This document shows positions 25,166 through 35,702 of a DNA stretch of 64,000 nt, in pieces. Location of the stretch: NCBI GenBank assembly GCA_026874595.1, contig CM049311.1, positions 54,811,676 through 54,875,675 of the forward strand, given 5' to 3'. The position numbers and the translations under genes are program-made. The notes beneath the pieces are model-generated. The model did no database searches. It was not told where the DNA came from and was given only the letters and a program-made list of their open reading frames with translations. Positions within the stretch are counted from its first letter, which is position 1; each line of letters begins with the position of its first letter. The stretch is from Sipunculus nudus (taxonomy: Eukaryota; Annelida; Sipuncula; Golfingiida; Sipunculidae).

Positions 25166-26055
25166 TGATTATTTCTAACATGTTTTAAAGTTATGGTTAA
25201 AATAAAAATGGTTGAGGTTTTCTTGTTGTTCCACAGGATGTTTGTGTTTGCTTCATGTCATATGGAAGAGTTTTAAAAAGTCTCTCTTTGGATTGGCCAT
25301 GGTAAAAAAGGTAAACCCACCACAGCTCCAGTGTTCAGATCCTTGTATTCATCATAAGGAGGCAGGTTCATCTTGAATGTGGGTTAACTGTCGTCCAGTT
25401 GGCCACCGAAGTTCTTGTTCCTGTCATAGGACAGCAATCTGTTGAGAAAATTCACTCGTCTTGCAAAGTATAAAGTAATTGAAAATTGACATGATGAATT
25501 ATATAAATAAAATCTCATCTGATAACCCGTCTATTAATTTTTAACATGAATATTCCTTTAACTGTCACCATGACATGAGATGGCGAGAAGACCGGAGTTC
25601 ACTAACCTCTGCATTGTCGGTAACAAAGGACTTGGGATGGACTTAAAACTGTCACTTGTGAGCGAATCTGAACCATCTACATCATGGATATTATGATGCC
25701 ATTTATAGAAAGTATAATAATTAATTTACAAACTCAAAAGAGGTTATTTCTTTCAAGAAATGGGGGGAGCCTCTCTCATTGTTCAACTGTTCACATCAAC
25801 ATTGTTGCCGCTTGGCGATCGAAACACCTATTATCGCTCATATTTACCTTTCAATGCAGTCAGCTTTCCGCCCTGAAACTTCAGCTTCTCTGCGCTTCAA
25901 TTCCTTCCTGATCATGTCAAGGGTCCAGTCTTCATACTTGGCCTCCATTTCTTTGGTAAAGAAATCTCAAAAACTATTAATCGCGAGGAAATATGAACGA
26001 TCTCAGCTGCTGACAAAACTGACTTCCTGTAACAGCACGTGAACCAGCACTGGGA

Positions 26056-26106
26056 CCCTTGTTACACAAGCGCCATCTGGCGTCAACATCTGCACGGACC
26101 CTCATT
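26056..26106 (-). repeat. Right TIR of the ISL2EU-type element, copy 1
   Basis: TGCACGGACCCTCATT at 26091-26106 is the exact inverse of the left tip at 15806-15821. The inner part carries GGCGC and GGGACCCTT in matching positions. A second identical copy lies at 47,295-47,310. Confidence 0.8.
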
Positions 26107-27387
26107 ACAGATTTTTCTTGGGGTCCGGGATCCGGAGTCCGTGGGGTCCGGGTTTTACACGCTGCCTGAATGCAGTGACTGTCTCACTGGAAAACATTGG
26201 CTCAGCGATGTCGCCCATGGGTCCCTTGTTTGTATAAACAACAAAATCGCAATGTTCCCTTCCTGCACAGTAAAGTTGTCCCTGAACTTGGAAGTAATAG
26301 TCATGTGATTGGTCAAGACTCAGGGACCCATTGCTACAGGTAAGGTAAGGCACACTGACATGTGTGATATCTTTATCTCTGGCAGTATAGGGACACTTAA
26401 CCTCCAGCAGTGTACTCTCACTGACTATGCTATCAGGTGAACTAGCCAAATATGGATGTTCAGGCTGGACAAATTTCCCACACCTTTCAACAACATTACC
26501 TGTCATAGTCTCTTACATTTTTACCTCCTCGCTCTCATATGTCTGCCCGTGCTTAATGGCTGGGCATTTTAATTTTGTGGGCAGAGTGTAATCCCTAGCC
26601 AGAACATCCATGTCAGTTTTGCATGTCGCCTTGCAGATTCTACCGAAATTAGATGAATGAACCCTGTTCAGTCTCTCCTGTTTCTACAGCTGATAACTGC
26701 CTTGACCCCTTGTAGAATGTTCCAGTTCATCACATTTACTTTGGCTGATACTGGAAACTTTCAGATGCTTCACTAGCCTCTCAGGACCTGTTTCCTTGCA
26801 ATAATCATGATCATGGTATAAGGCAAAGGGATTCGCTGGATCAACGGTCTGAATTAAGGACATTTTTGTTTCTTTTGCTGAAAAGCTAACAGCCAAATGT
26901 CTAACATAATTTATGTAACCTTTTTTTTTTACATACTGTGGTTTCCTTGTATTGAATCGAGTTTCACTTTTGTCACAAACACTTTGATCTGAATTTTCAC
27001 CCACAGAGTTTGACAATTTGCCAAAAGACAAGCCCCCCCCCCCCATTTTGACTGGTGAACCAGTGAATTTCTTTGCCTTATGAAAGGTTTAGAGTTTTTG
27101 CGTAGACACAATATATGCTTACAGCTTGCATGTGGACCCATGCCGGCAGCACATTCACACTGAGACTGCCTGACATTTCCACATTTATCCACACTCAGGT
27201 CAACATTATATGTAACAGTTTTTTTTCATTTCTGCCTTACAGTTGCCTCTAATGTAGGTAGTTTCATCAACTTGACACAAGCGGACATATCGCCGGAAGT
27301 TTGATTCCCAGAGCTTGTCTTTTTTTCCAAGTTCCTTATCAAACGGCATAAGGTACTGGTTAGCAGCAGCTCAGTCACTCTTGGTAG
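26105..27387 (-). pseudogene. SWIM-YqaJ part of nuclease gene, copy 2
   Basis: This is the duplicate of 21,365-22,575. It has the same SWIM finger (26,995-27,192 region), the same A8 frameshift, the same internal stops and the same YqaJ motifs, so these lesions predate the duplication. Differences seen are a C12 instead of C14 tract, one T fewer in a T-run, and single substitutions such as GTAAAGTTG for GTAAAGGTG. The duplication joint replaces the C-terminus: after KGPMGDIA the frame runs into flank and TIR sequence and ends at 26,105, where copy 1 instead ends QLNFVKY. The SAP exon belonging to this copy lies 20 kb away at 47,052-47,152, beyond the 16.4-kb insertion. Confidence 0.8.
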
Positions 27388-27694
27388 CTGAAATTATAAA
27401 TCAAAACATCCATCTTCATGATTTGTACTATTAAAAGTGTTTGTATATATTGTATAAAATATTGTATTCTTGTCAAAATAACGTAGAACCTTGTATATGC
27501 ATAGGTCATATTTCCTTGTGAATTCAATGTTTATATTTAAAGTATCATCTTATAATAGTACTATAATATTGATTAGCTTTTGCTGAATTAGCTCAGGAAT
27601 AAGAAAAGAATGAATATGCCAAATGGAACTGACAGTGTAGTCCCACTAGGAAATATTTGTCATAATTATCTTCACTGCATGTATTTGTTTTCAT

Positions 27695-27695
<1 letters not shown>

Positions 27696-27757
<62 letters not shown>
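27696..27757. repeat. (TA)n microsatellite, left flank of hAT-like insert in copy 2
   Basis: About 60 bp of TA against ~38 bp in copy 1. It is the largest difference between the duplicates and typical of slippage. Confidence 0.9.
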
Positions 27758-27760
<3 letters not shown>

Positions 27761-29948
27761 GGGTCGAAATAATCGTTTTTGCTGGCATTCCCTCTATAAT
27801 ATTCCCTCAGAAATATTGAATGTTTTAAGCTGAAAAAAGAATAAGCAATGTCCCTATGACTAATCAAATGACACTAAAACATTTTTCTTGTAAATTTGAA
27901 TATAGAAATGTAAATATAGAAAAAGAGCAACAAGGTGTATACATCTAAATGACTTATTGAAGCCATAGATAAAGGATAATCTGATGCAGAATGCTTTGAC
28001 AGTGTTCACCATATAAAAATCCTTTATGATACAAATGGTATTAAGTGAAATGGGATTTTTGCAGGACTGAGGTCAAAAACATATTTGTATTTAAATACAG
28101 CTACATTGTGTATTTGTATTTGCATTTGTGTTGCGTAAAATTATAATATTTGTATTAACATTTGTATTTGCCCTCTGCACTGGATGTATCTAATCAAATA
28201 CTATACAAATACACGTAAATGCGATGGCAGCATGCGGGACCCGCACATTTCGAAAGGGTACCACGCGAAAAATTAGCATTTGTGTATTGTACCCGGGATC
28301 ATAATGAATGTTCCCACTAAAGCCAAATGACACACGTGGACCAAGAGAAACTCAAGTGCAAAAACTTCGGTGGGTATGTTCGGACAAGTTATTTTATTTC
28401 CGTTCACGATATTTGCATAGAAAAAACAGCTGTAGTAATGTTCATTTTTTAGATAATAAATTGTTCGTGGATCACCTCAGATTTTCTTATGATGCGGTCC
28501 ACTCTTCTTGAAGAAGTACCTGATTTCCAGTTTTGAAACCCTTGTTAACCAATTCGCTGGCACTTTTTACTACTAACACCATATGTGTCATCACCAGAGA
28601 TTAGGGCAATTTTAGCACCGCATCCCTACGGCTGCAGACATACATGTACAGGACGACGTTTTGAAAAATTCCGTTGGACTAAATGAATATCCTTTTTTTT
28701 CTGTCGGACGGCGATTTTTCATCATTGCTTGTGTGAACATCAATCACATCAAGATACATATATTTATTCATTAACAAGCGTGCAATTTCAGTTGATCGTC
28801 GTACCAAGCTTGTCCGTATTTTTTGGCTCGGGCCAGAATAATGTGAAGGTGCAAGCCTGGGTCCGTAAAAGTCCGCCTTCACATTCTAGAATAAAGAATA
28901 AAGAGCCCTCTATATTTATATTCTTAAACTCCCTTGGTCTCCATGTGGAAGTAGTTCCTAATGCCCATAATGAAAGGTATATCATGACGAAGACGATAGT
29001 TTAATTTGAGCCTTCAAATTAGTCTGATGTGTCTATATATTCGACGAACGACCGATACATTCTTGTGCGTTACAGGGGAAAAAACTCCCGGTAAACCTCT
29101 CCCATAATTTGTCACTCAGGCGAAACAGCCTACGCGTATCAGCCTGAGATAATGAAATCTCACAAATTATTATGCACAAATATTTATGAAAAAAAGGGAA
29201 TCCCAGAAAAAACACTGAGCAATTAGAAATCGTTCTCATTTGATTACATATAAAGCGCAAGCTCAACGCTGTCACATTTTAATGCTCGACATTCATACTG
29301 TCAACCGACCTGTGATGGCAATAAAGCTGCACAGAAACCATGTGACACATTGAATTGCATAAATCCGTGCCTCGTGCATAGGTTGTTCTGATTGGCGGAG
29401 CGATGACGTGTCATAGATAGAGATTCGTAGTGAAAATCCACCCAATGTGACTTCATTCATGACAATCTTAGCGGGAAAATATTCACTGACATTCCGTCGC
29501 TTACGGTGGTTATAGAACATATTTTTCCAGCTAAGATCACGGCGGCACCGTGCGTATATAAAACAAACAATGCAGGGCTTTATAATAGAACCTGCAACTG
29601 ATGATATCTAGTGCACGATCTCCATAGATCAGATGTTTGTTATAGCAAGAACTGCGTGATTTCTTCAGTTCTGTAACGATCATGAAGGTATTAGGAGCAG
29701 ATTCTAAATCAGTTTCTGGCAAATCGTCTCCATACCGGACAAAATTAAAGCAACCTCGTATACCGTCTATTTTGGTAGTGTTTCTTTTTAACTCCCTTTC
29801 TTTACGTAGATTTATTTCATTTTAAAATAAACCAATTTCTTTGATAATAGGCTGGGATTCCCGATCGGGAATTCAATGAAAAATACAGCATTCCCTCCGT
29901 AAATATTGCCTTCCTCGGGAATGCGGGAATGCATTAAATCGAGGCCTG
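27758..29948. mobile_element. Non-autonomous hAT-like element, copy 2 (2191 bp)
   Basis: Exactly the same length as copy 1 (2191 bp), with only a few substitutions noticed by eye (for example CTTTATGATAC for CTTTATGGTAC near 28,026, AAATGAATATCC near 28,685, and GCCTACGCG near 29,130). It was copied with the tandem duplication rather than by its own transposition, since both flanks match too. Confidence 0.75.
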
Positions 29949-29961
29949 ATATATATATATA

Positions 29962-30270
29962 CCCAGACGGCATGCATACATCGGCCCGACAGGGGCCCAA
30001 TGTGTACAGTTTCATCGGCCCCATGTGCCAAACCCACATGGGGCCCCTCAGTTTTTGCACCCGGGCCCCCATGTGGGCGCGATGTGGGTCCCGTGTGGGC
30101 AAACATGTGGGTCCTCTGTGGGTAAGACGTGGGGCCAATTTTATTTCATACTGGAAAGTTGACCTTCGGGTTGCATGTGGGTCCCATATGGGGAAACACA
30201 CTGGCCCATAATTGGTAGAATGTGGGGCCAATATTATTAAGGGTTTGGTCCACGGGCCCCATGGGGGGGG
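29962..30270 (+). repeat. Left TIR and subterminal repeat zone of the 16.4-kb element
   Basis: The terminal 26 bp are followed by repeated ACATGTGGG, CCATGTGGGC and GATGTGGGTC-like words in both orientations, mixed with GGGGCC blocks, and by a long G tract at 30,263-30,277. Such arrays are usual transposase-binding zones in CACTA-like elements. Confidence 0.75.
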
Positions 30271-31066
30271 GGGGGGGCTCATATGGGTAAAAAGGTTGTT
30301 TCAATGTAATGTTTCTCCTTATTATTATTATTTGATTAATCAATATTTTATCGATCAACAGTTTACACTACCACTAAATTGTCTTTCTCTGTATGGTTTT
30401 ATATATAGAGGTATTAAAACCAATCATGAATGGTGTTTCTTGGCATTGGCAAATCCACACAACAAATCCACAATTTTAAAAAAGATTTATTAAAAAAAAA
30501 CACACATGGTTAAAATAATACCTATTCACCACAGCCAATATCCTCCGCCCTTTAAAAACTAATAGTTATGAGTTCCCAAAACGCTCGTACACATATTGAC
30601 TTACATGCCCGTTGTATTTTTTACAAGACAATAATGATGGCACAAAGGACGCATGTCACATTGACTCTTGTCATCAACTGGAATAGCTGTTCTCTGTTGA
30701 ATATTGACCTATCACAGTCATTGTGAACTTTCTGGCCATATTTTGGATTATTTGTCTCACAGAAATTAAGTGCCAGGTAAGACAATTTTTTTTTCACTTG
30801 GTAGTCGGAGGAATGACTCCTGCAACCTAGTGGCTCCTTTGTATAAAAATATATCCCGGAAAACATGTCGACATGGGTACTGGTACAGACTACACGTGTT
30901 TATTTGATAGAGGCCTGTCAAATTATCCAAATTTTGCTTTTGTCAGATGATTGACGCTTTACAATGCTTATGGTCACCTGATTGGTTGCCCGTTAGTCCA
31001 ATGCTTATGATTATTCATTGAATGAATATGCAATTACGGTCACATAGAGTTCATGAATTAAGCCAT

Positions 31067-32256
31067 CTAGCTGTGAGCGTCTTCCTCCTCCTCCTCCCTT
31101 GTCACTCCTTGTCCCCCGTTAGCTCCTTGCTTTAATCTCGCCTGTCTCCCGCCTTTCCTGTCACGCGCATTCCTTAACCACTTCTTCATTGTATCTTCAA
31201 CTTCGGATTTTGTGGCCCCCCTTTGGGTCTTTCGCACAGCAGCTGTCAAAAAATATTTATTTTTTGTATGGGATGGTTCAATAATATATTTTTAAAATGT
31301 GACATATTGAGAAACTGTAACATTTCAAACACAGTTGTTGCCAAAATATGAAATATGGCAAAAATAGAAAAGTTGAAAGAAAATCTGTTTTTTGTATAGA
31401 AATACATTATGCTCTGACTGAAAGCGCCATTTTATTTTAGTTAGTGCTAAAACAAAAGAGGCATCAAAATGAATAGATTAACTGTGTTGTAAATCAATCG
31501 TTATACATGTGAATCTTATCATTATTAATATGCAAAGGTAATTGCTTCTTGTGTTATCTCATATGAACTTAACAAAATAATTGAAAAAGCTGCAACAGCA
31601 AACTTATTGTGACCTTAATACTGCAAGATCTTTTATGATATATTATGGTTATCCATATTTAAACCTGACTTTCAAATGCCTTGTATTTTCTATGTTTATT
31701 TTCATTTATCTGAATTTTCCTTTATCCTAACACACCCTGTTTTCCCAAAGCGCAGCAATTAAAGGTCCAATCTGCAAGCAGAGCTACCTGAAGGGATAGG
31801 GTATTTCCGGTTAAATGTGCCTGCGAAATTTCAAATATTCAAGTTAATACCATGTTGAATCATGTCAGTGCTTCACTTACTGGTAATGATTGTCACTAGA
31901 GGGGAGGATTCAAACCCCTCCTTCTTTCCTCCATGGCCCTGCCAGTTATGGCACATAGCCATATTATGGCTGAATACCCTGGACATGATGTTCCCTACAC
32001 AGTCCTTGATGTTTCTTCCACCAAGAAGCCCAAGCTCATGTATCTGTAAAAAGGAAAGAACAATAAATACGATACACTGACTATAAAAAGAATATAAACA
32101 GAATAATTAAAATGAAAGAAACACTATATTCTGTATTACTATTAAAGAATAAAGTACTCAAGTGTGATTGTCTGCTTGAAGTCTTTGGTGATAAAATGAC
32201 TTATAAACTAAAAAAATGCAAAAAATACATATATATGTATATGTATTATTTTTTTG

Positions 32257-32308
<52 letters not shown>

Positions 32309-35235
32309 CATGGTTGCCAGCAGTAAGGGTCAGGAGATTATAAAAAATCCGAGAATTTTTAAAGGCTATCTCGATTGCAGTTAGGTATGAAGCTGAATGA
32401 CTTTGGCATCTTTGTTAATTTATGTATAAAAATCTAAGGTAGATGATGCCGATTATGGTTAAAAAAAATTGTTTGATGAGACCAATTCTGTGCGAGTTGT
32501 AATAAAAACATGATATGATGTATGTTTGTCGGTTTCCACAATTTTTTCAAATTAAGTTTTGCTGGCAATAAAATGTTTTTTTCAGTCCAAATTCGAAACT
32601 TGCGAGATGTGTTAAGCCTTTAAACCAACGGAAGGCAAGTAATAGTCAGAGAAAAGTCTTTCAGAGTTTATTGCTGACAACTCCAACTCTCTCTCTCCAT
32701 CTCTCTCTCTCTCTCACACACAAACAAATTTCCATTAATTAATCAATACAAACCAGGGCTTGTGAGTTTTGGCCATCTTCAAGTAGTTTCTCCAATGTTT
32801 TCTTCTCACAAATTGTTTTGAATGGCAGAAGGTCGGCCACTTCAGGCGGAACCTCTGCTGGTGCAGAAGGAGCAGCTGCACTGGTCATGCTGTTAGCTAA
32901 GAGCTGCTTTAGCAGCCTGTTATTCTCGCGGAGATAATGCTTAATCTCCACAAAACAATCATACGTTTGTGATCCCAGACCTACAATGATACAATGGACA
33001 TTGAAAATCAAAATACATATATAAGAGAGATAATATGTATGTGTATGTAAACTAGTTATATTACATTAATATTGATGATACTTTGCTCAGTGACACACAT
33101 TCACACCTTTGAGTTAACATTCTTGTTTGCACAATTTCTAAAAACATTTTTAAAGTGAATTGGTAGAAGGAAGCTATGAAATTATATTTTTTTATTTAAG
33201 CTTGCCAAAAGGCTTTGCAGTACCTCAGCATATATATAGGTCTACGACGATAAGCAGAATGTTATGTTAAGTAATACAAGAATGATAATTTATAAGCTTT
33301 TGCCAATACAGTAGCCACTTATTGTCACTCAAAAGCGGAAAAGTAGACCTTAACAGTCATGGGCTGGCCGATTATGACTGCAAGGTCATTGTTACCTTGT
33401 TTCATATTTTCTTTGAACCAGTACCAAATAACCATGTTAATAAATATTGAATAAGAAGTTCCTGCTCTCTTCAAAATCCATATTAACTATACCTTGCTTG
33501 CTGGTACTTGGGCTTGCTGTAATTGATCTGGCAGCTGGAGTGGTGGTTTTTGACCTGCAGCCTGTCTCCTGCAGGATTGGCAGTTTAGGGGTTGCTGGCA
33601 GAGCAGGACCAATGATGTCTTCGTCACTGCTCTCACTTCCCACTGGAGGCCTTCCACAGAACTTTTTCTTTGGCTGTTTAAGAAAGCCCTCAACGTCCTC
33701 TTCCCCATAAGCCTCGCGATACCTGTTTGGTAACCTAACAACAGAAATTAATGCAATAAGTAATACATGTAAATATCAAGCAACTTAGCATCCCACTCTT
33801 GCACGTAAAAACAAATACATGAACAATTTAAATTCATTATAAATTACCCATGTGCATGTGAAACATTAAATGCATAATTGTTATACATTCTGGTGAGAAA
33901 TACAGGAGTTAAAGGAAGGGGGTTATTTTAAATACCATCTAACAGTTTTGCAATAGCACCTTCTGTGTGAGCTAGATGGAAATTAGTATGTGACTTTATG
34001 AAGTTAATATGCAATAAATACATATATAAAAAATTCAACATATATTTACACTGTCAACACATGAAAACATTTATAATTCCATGTTACACTGTCACGTAAC
34101 TTTGAACCCCCATCCTATACATTATTATGACATGTTTAGAACATTCAAATAAATCATTATTATTTATGTATTATAATTAGCTATTTGTTACATGTGTTCA
34201 ATTAAAAGGACCCATGTATTTCATTCTGGGATAGAGAGCAGCTAGCTTGTTTTCACATCAGTGCATGAGGCCATGAGCTATACCAAGTGTTACCATGTGT
34301 AAACTATTTTTTATCAATGCATGAGAACCAGAGAAAATGTTCTACCGATTGTTTTCAAACGTGAGGCTGCTTAACCCTCAGTCAGTGGGACCCATGTTTA
34401 ATTTTGGTGACTATATTAAATACTGTACCCACCTTACTGATCTCTTTCGATTTGAAACATCGTCTTCAGCCCCTGTTGTAGCAGGATCAGATTCCTCAAG
34501 TGCCCTTTGACAGAAGCGCATAGCCTTCTCATAATCATCTGAAAAGGAAGAATGCATACATGGGAGCAATAGAGGTATGATTATACATAATATGCTGTAT
34601 TATATTTTATTTTTTTTTTCATGTATTCTACAACAAATAGTTTTATTTAATTTGATAGTTTGAAGGAAATGATGTATAATTTTGACCATGACATACACTT
34701 TTGATATATTTATACTTTTCATTTTTAGGTTCTTTATATTTACAATTATACATTAATTCCCAGCACCAAGCTTGAATATTATTCACATCACTTCTCAAAA
34801 TATAATTAAGCACAGTGTAGAGTCAATCGAAATTGATTCAAGGAGAAAAATCATATTGAGCCTATTTGATAGTTTTACTTTGTCCAATGATCTGCTCTGT
34901 CAAAATTCAAATATGCTGACCAGAAGCATAAAATTTCCACATATTCTGATCAAGACCATGCAATGAAGCTTTTCATGAATATAATATTTAATACGGGTCT
35001 TCCTGTATGCCTTGTTATACATACCAAATTGTTTCATGATGTTCATCATGTAAACTGGCCAATCATCAGTTGCCTCGATTCCAAGTCTGATTCCTTTTTG
35101 GATTCTTGGAGCAGATAAGTGTGCTGGCCAGTAGCACTCATGTTTAGACTTAACCCATTCTTTTGGGATGGTGCTCACTTCAGTGCAATCATTCTCTGTG
35201 AACTCAACCACCAGATACTGCTTGAATTCCTCCAT
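31067..35235 (-). CDS. DUF4806-type accessory protein of the 16.4-kb element (six exons, 374 aa)
   Basis: Spliced on the - strand: 35235-35025, 34538-34433, 33734-33493, 32980-32754, 32043-31881, 31242-31067. All introns are GT-AG and every phase matches; the exons total 1125 nt including TAG. The ATG opens MEEFKQYLVVEFTENDCTEV, and a CYWP segment follows near residue 35. This N-terminal pattern is one I associate with such transposon proteins. Exons 2-3 encode a charged low-complexity linker. Exon 4 has a helical, coiled-coil-like stretch (CFVEIKHYLRENNRLLKQLL) and then LPFKT, the start of the DUF4806 region. That region continues through LGLLGGRNIKDCVGNIMSRV in exon 5 to MKKWLRNARDRKGGRQAR in exon 6 (about residues 240-345). 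The C-terminus is a run of Glu/Asp. DUF4806 proteins often accompany this transposase type; their function is not known to me. It is downstream of the transposase gene on the same strand. Confidence 0.75.
32259..32305. repeat. (TA)n microsatellite in DUF4806 gene intron
   Basis: About 46 bp of uninterrupted TA in the intron between exons 4 and 5. Confidence 0.9.
32688..32716. repeat. (CT)n microsatellite
   Basis: CTCTCT repeats followed by CACACA, just downstream of exon 4 of the DUF4806 gene. Confidence 0.85.
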
Positions 35236-35455
35236 TTTACTGGTTTTGGAAAAAAGGAAATCTGATTATTGGACCACAGTAGTGCTTCATGGAAACAAAT
35301 ATTCGAGTAGCAGCAATGAAAAGCTATTTTTTCCAAACTTTACAGGCGATCTGTGCATGATACATGGTTGGTAGTATATTTTAGCATATTTCATGGTAGA
35401 TACTGATCACATACAGTTTTTACTTGTTTTGACAAGAAAATTTAGATTGTGTGTG

Positions 35456-35507
<52 letters not shown>

Positions 35508-35702
35508 AACCAGATTTTACATTTAATCAAACAAATAACTGAATATAAAGAAAATTTATAACTTTAACCTTTGGTTAATAACAATCTCACTGGTTGTCTA
35601 TATCCATGGTTTCAACGCAGTCAGTCTTTACTGACACACATTCCCTTAATATTTATGCCCTGAATATCATCTAAACTAACTAGCTTATATACAGTTATAC
35701 TT
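35236..35702. other. Intergenic gap between transposase and DUF4806 gene
   Basis: 467 bp with a compound (TA)n-(GA)n microsatellite at about 35,452-35,506. The transposase 3' end and the DUF4806 start lie on either side. The promoter for the DUF4806 gene is presumably here, but I see no distinct element. Confidence 0.5.

Larger units (their letters stand above)
21365..25948 (-). pseudogene. SAP-SWIM-YqaJ nuclease gene of ISL2EU, copy 1
   Basis: Read on the - strand. Exon 1 (25948-25848) starts at ATG and encodes MEAKYEDWTLDMIRKELKRR, a SAP DNA-binding motif, ending at donor GTAAAT in phase 2. Exon 2 begins at 25438 after a CAG acceptor, completes CIERLLSYDRNKNF in frame, and then hits TAA at 25386-25384. 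A later coding block starts near 22,575 (acceptor TTTCAG) and holds NQYLMPFDKELGKKDKLW, a TGA at 22561-22559 and a frameshift in an A8 run. It continues into a SWIM zinc finger (CECAAGMGPHASCKH, 22,183-22,380). A C14 tract then breaks the frame. The final frame (22,081-21,365, two internal stops) ends in a YqaJ exonuclease-like domain: SPDSIV, then LLEVKCPY (the D...E-x-K metal site) and YYFQVQGHLYC. In ISL2EU elements this protein accompanies the transposase; its exact role is not established to my knowledge. A hAT-like insertion (22,924-25,114) lies in the intron. Confidence 0.8.
15806..26106. mobile_element. Decayed ISL2EU/IS4EU-type DNA transposon, 10.3 kb with nested insertions
   Basis: Both ends share the 16-bp inverted repeat AATGAGGGTCCGTGCA (15806-15821 and, inverted, 26091-26106). 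Weaker identity extends inward for ~50 bp to a second GGGTCCC block in each end. Inside are two convergent genes: a + strand transposase with an N-terminal THAP domain and a DDE_4-type catalytic core, and a - strand gene with SAP, SWIM and YqaJ-type nuclease motifs. A THAP-DDE transposase paired with a YqaJ nuclease is, to my knowledge, the hallmark of ISL2EU elements in animals. Both genes are broken by stops and frameshifts. Two other transposons are nested inside (17,029-18,534 and 22,924-25,114), which inflates the length. The right half is tandemly duplicated, so a second right end lies at 47,295-47,310. Confidence 0.8.
21389..26206. repeat. Tandem duplication unit, copy 1 (about 4.8 kb)
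   Basis: This block reappears from 26,204 onward as 26,206-29,960 plus 46,338-47,410. It covers the YqaJ end of the nuclease gene, its intron with the hAT-like insert, the SAP exon, the right TIR and ~100 bp of flank. At the junction (26,204-26,206) the sequence ending GGCTCAGC continues directly into GATGTCGCC. The parent ends share only AGC, a 3-bp microhomology. Confidence 0.9.

Noticed and set aside
25613-25680. Extra nuclease exon reading DGSDSLTSDSFKSIPSPLL on the - strand
   Set aside because: The splice phase does not fit between SAP exon 1 (phase 2) and the next exon, whereas exon 1 joins directly to 25,438 in frame.
25684-25911. + strand open frames in the duplicated block (also at 46,888-47,115)
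   Set aside because: They are antisense to the SAP exon region of the nuclease gene and show no domain; they recur only because the DNA is duplicated.
21389-29960. Two independent transposon insertions explaining the repeated 2.2-kb hAT-like element
   Set aside because: Flanking sequence on both sides is duplicated as well, so a segmental tandem duplication explains both copies.
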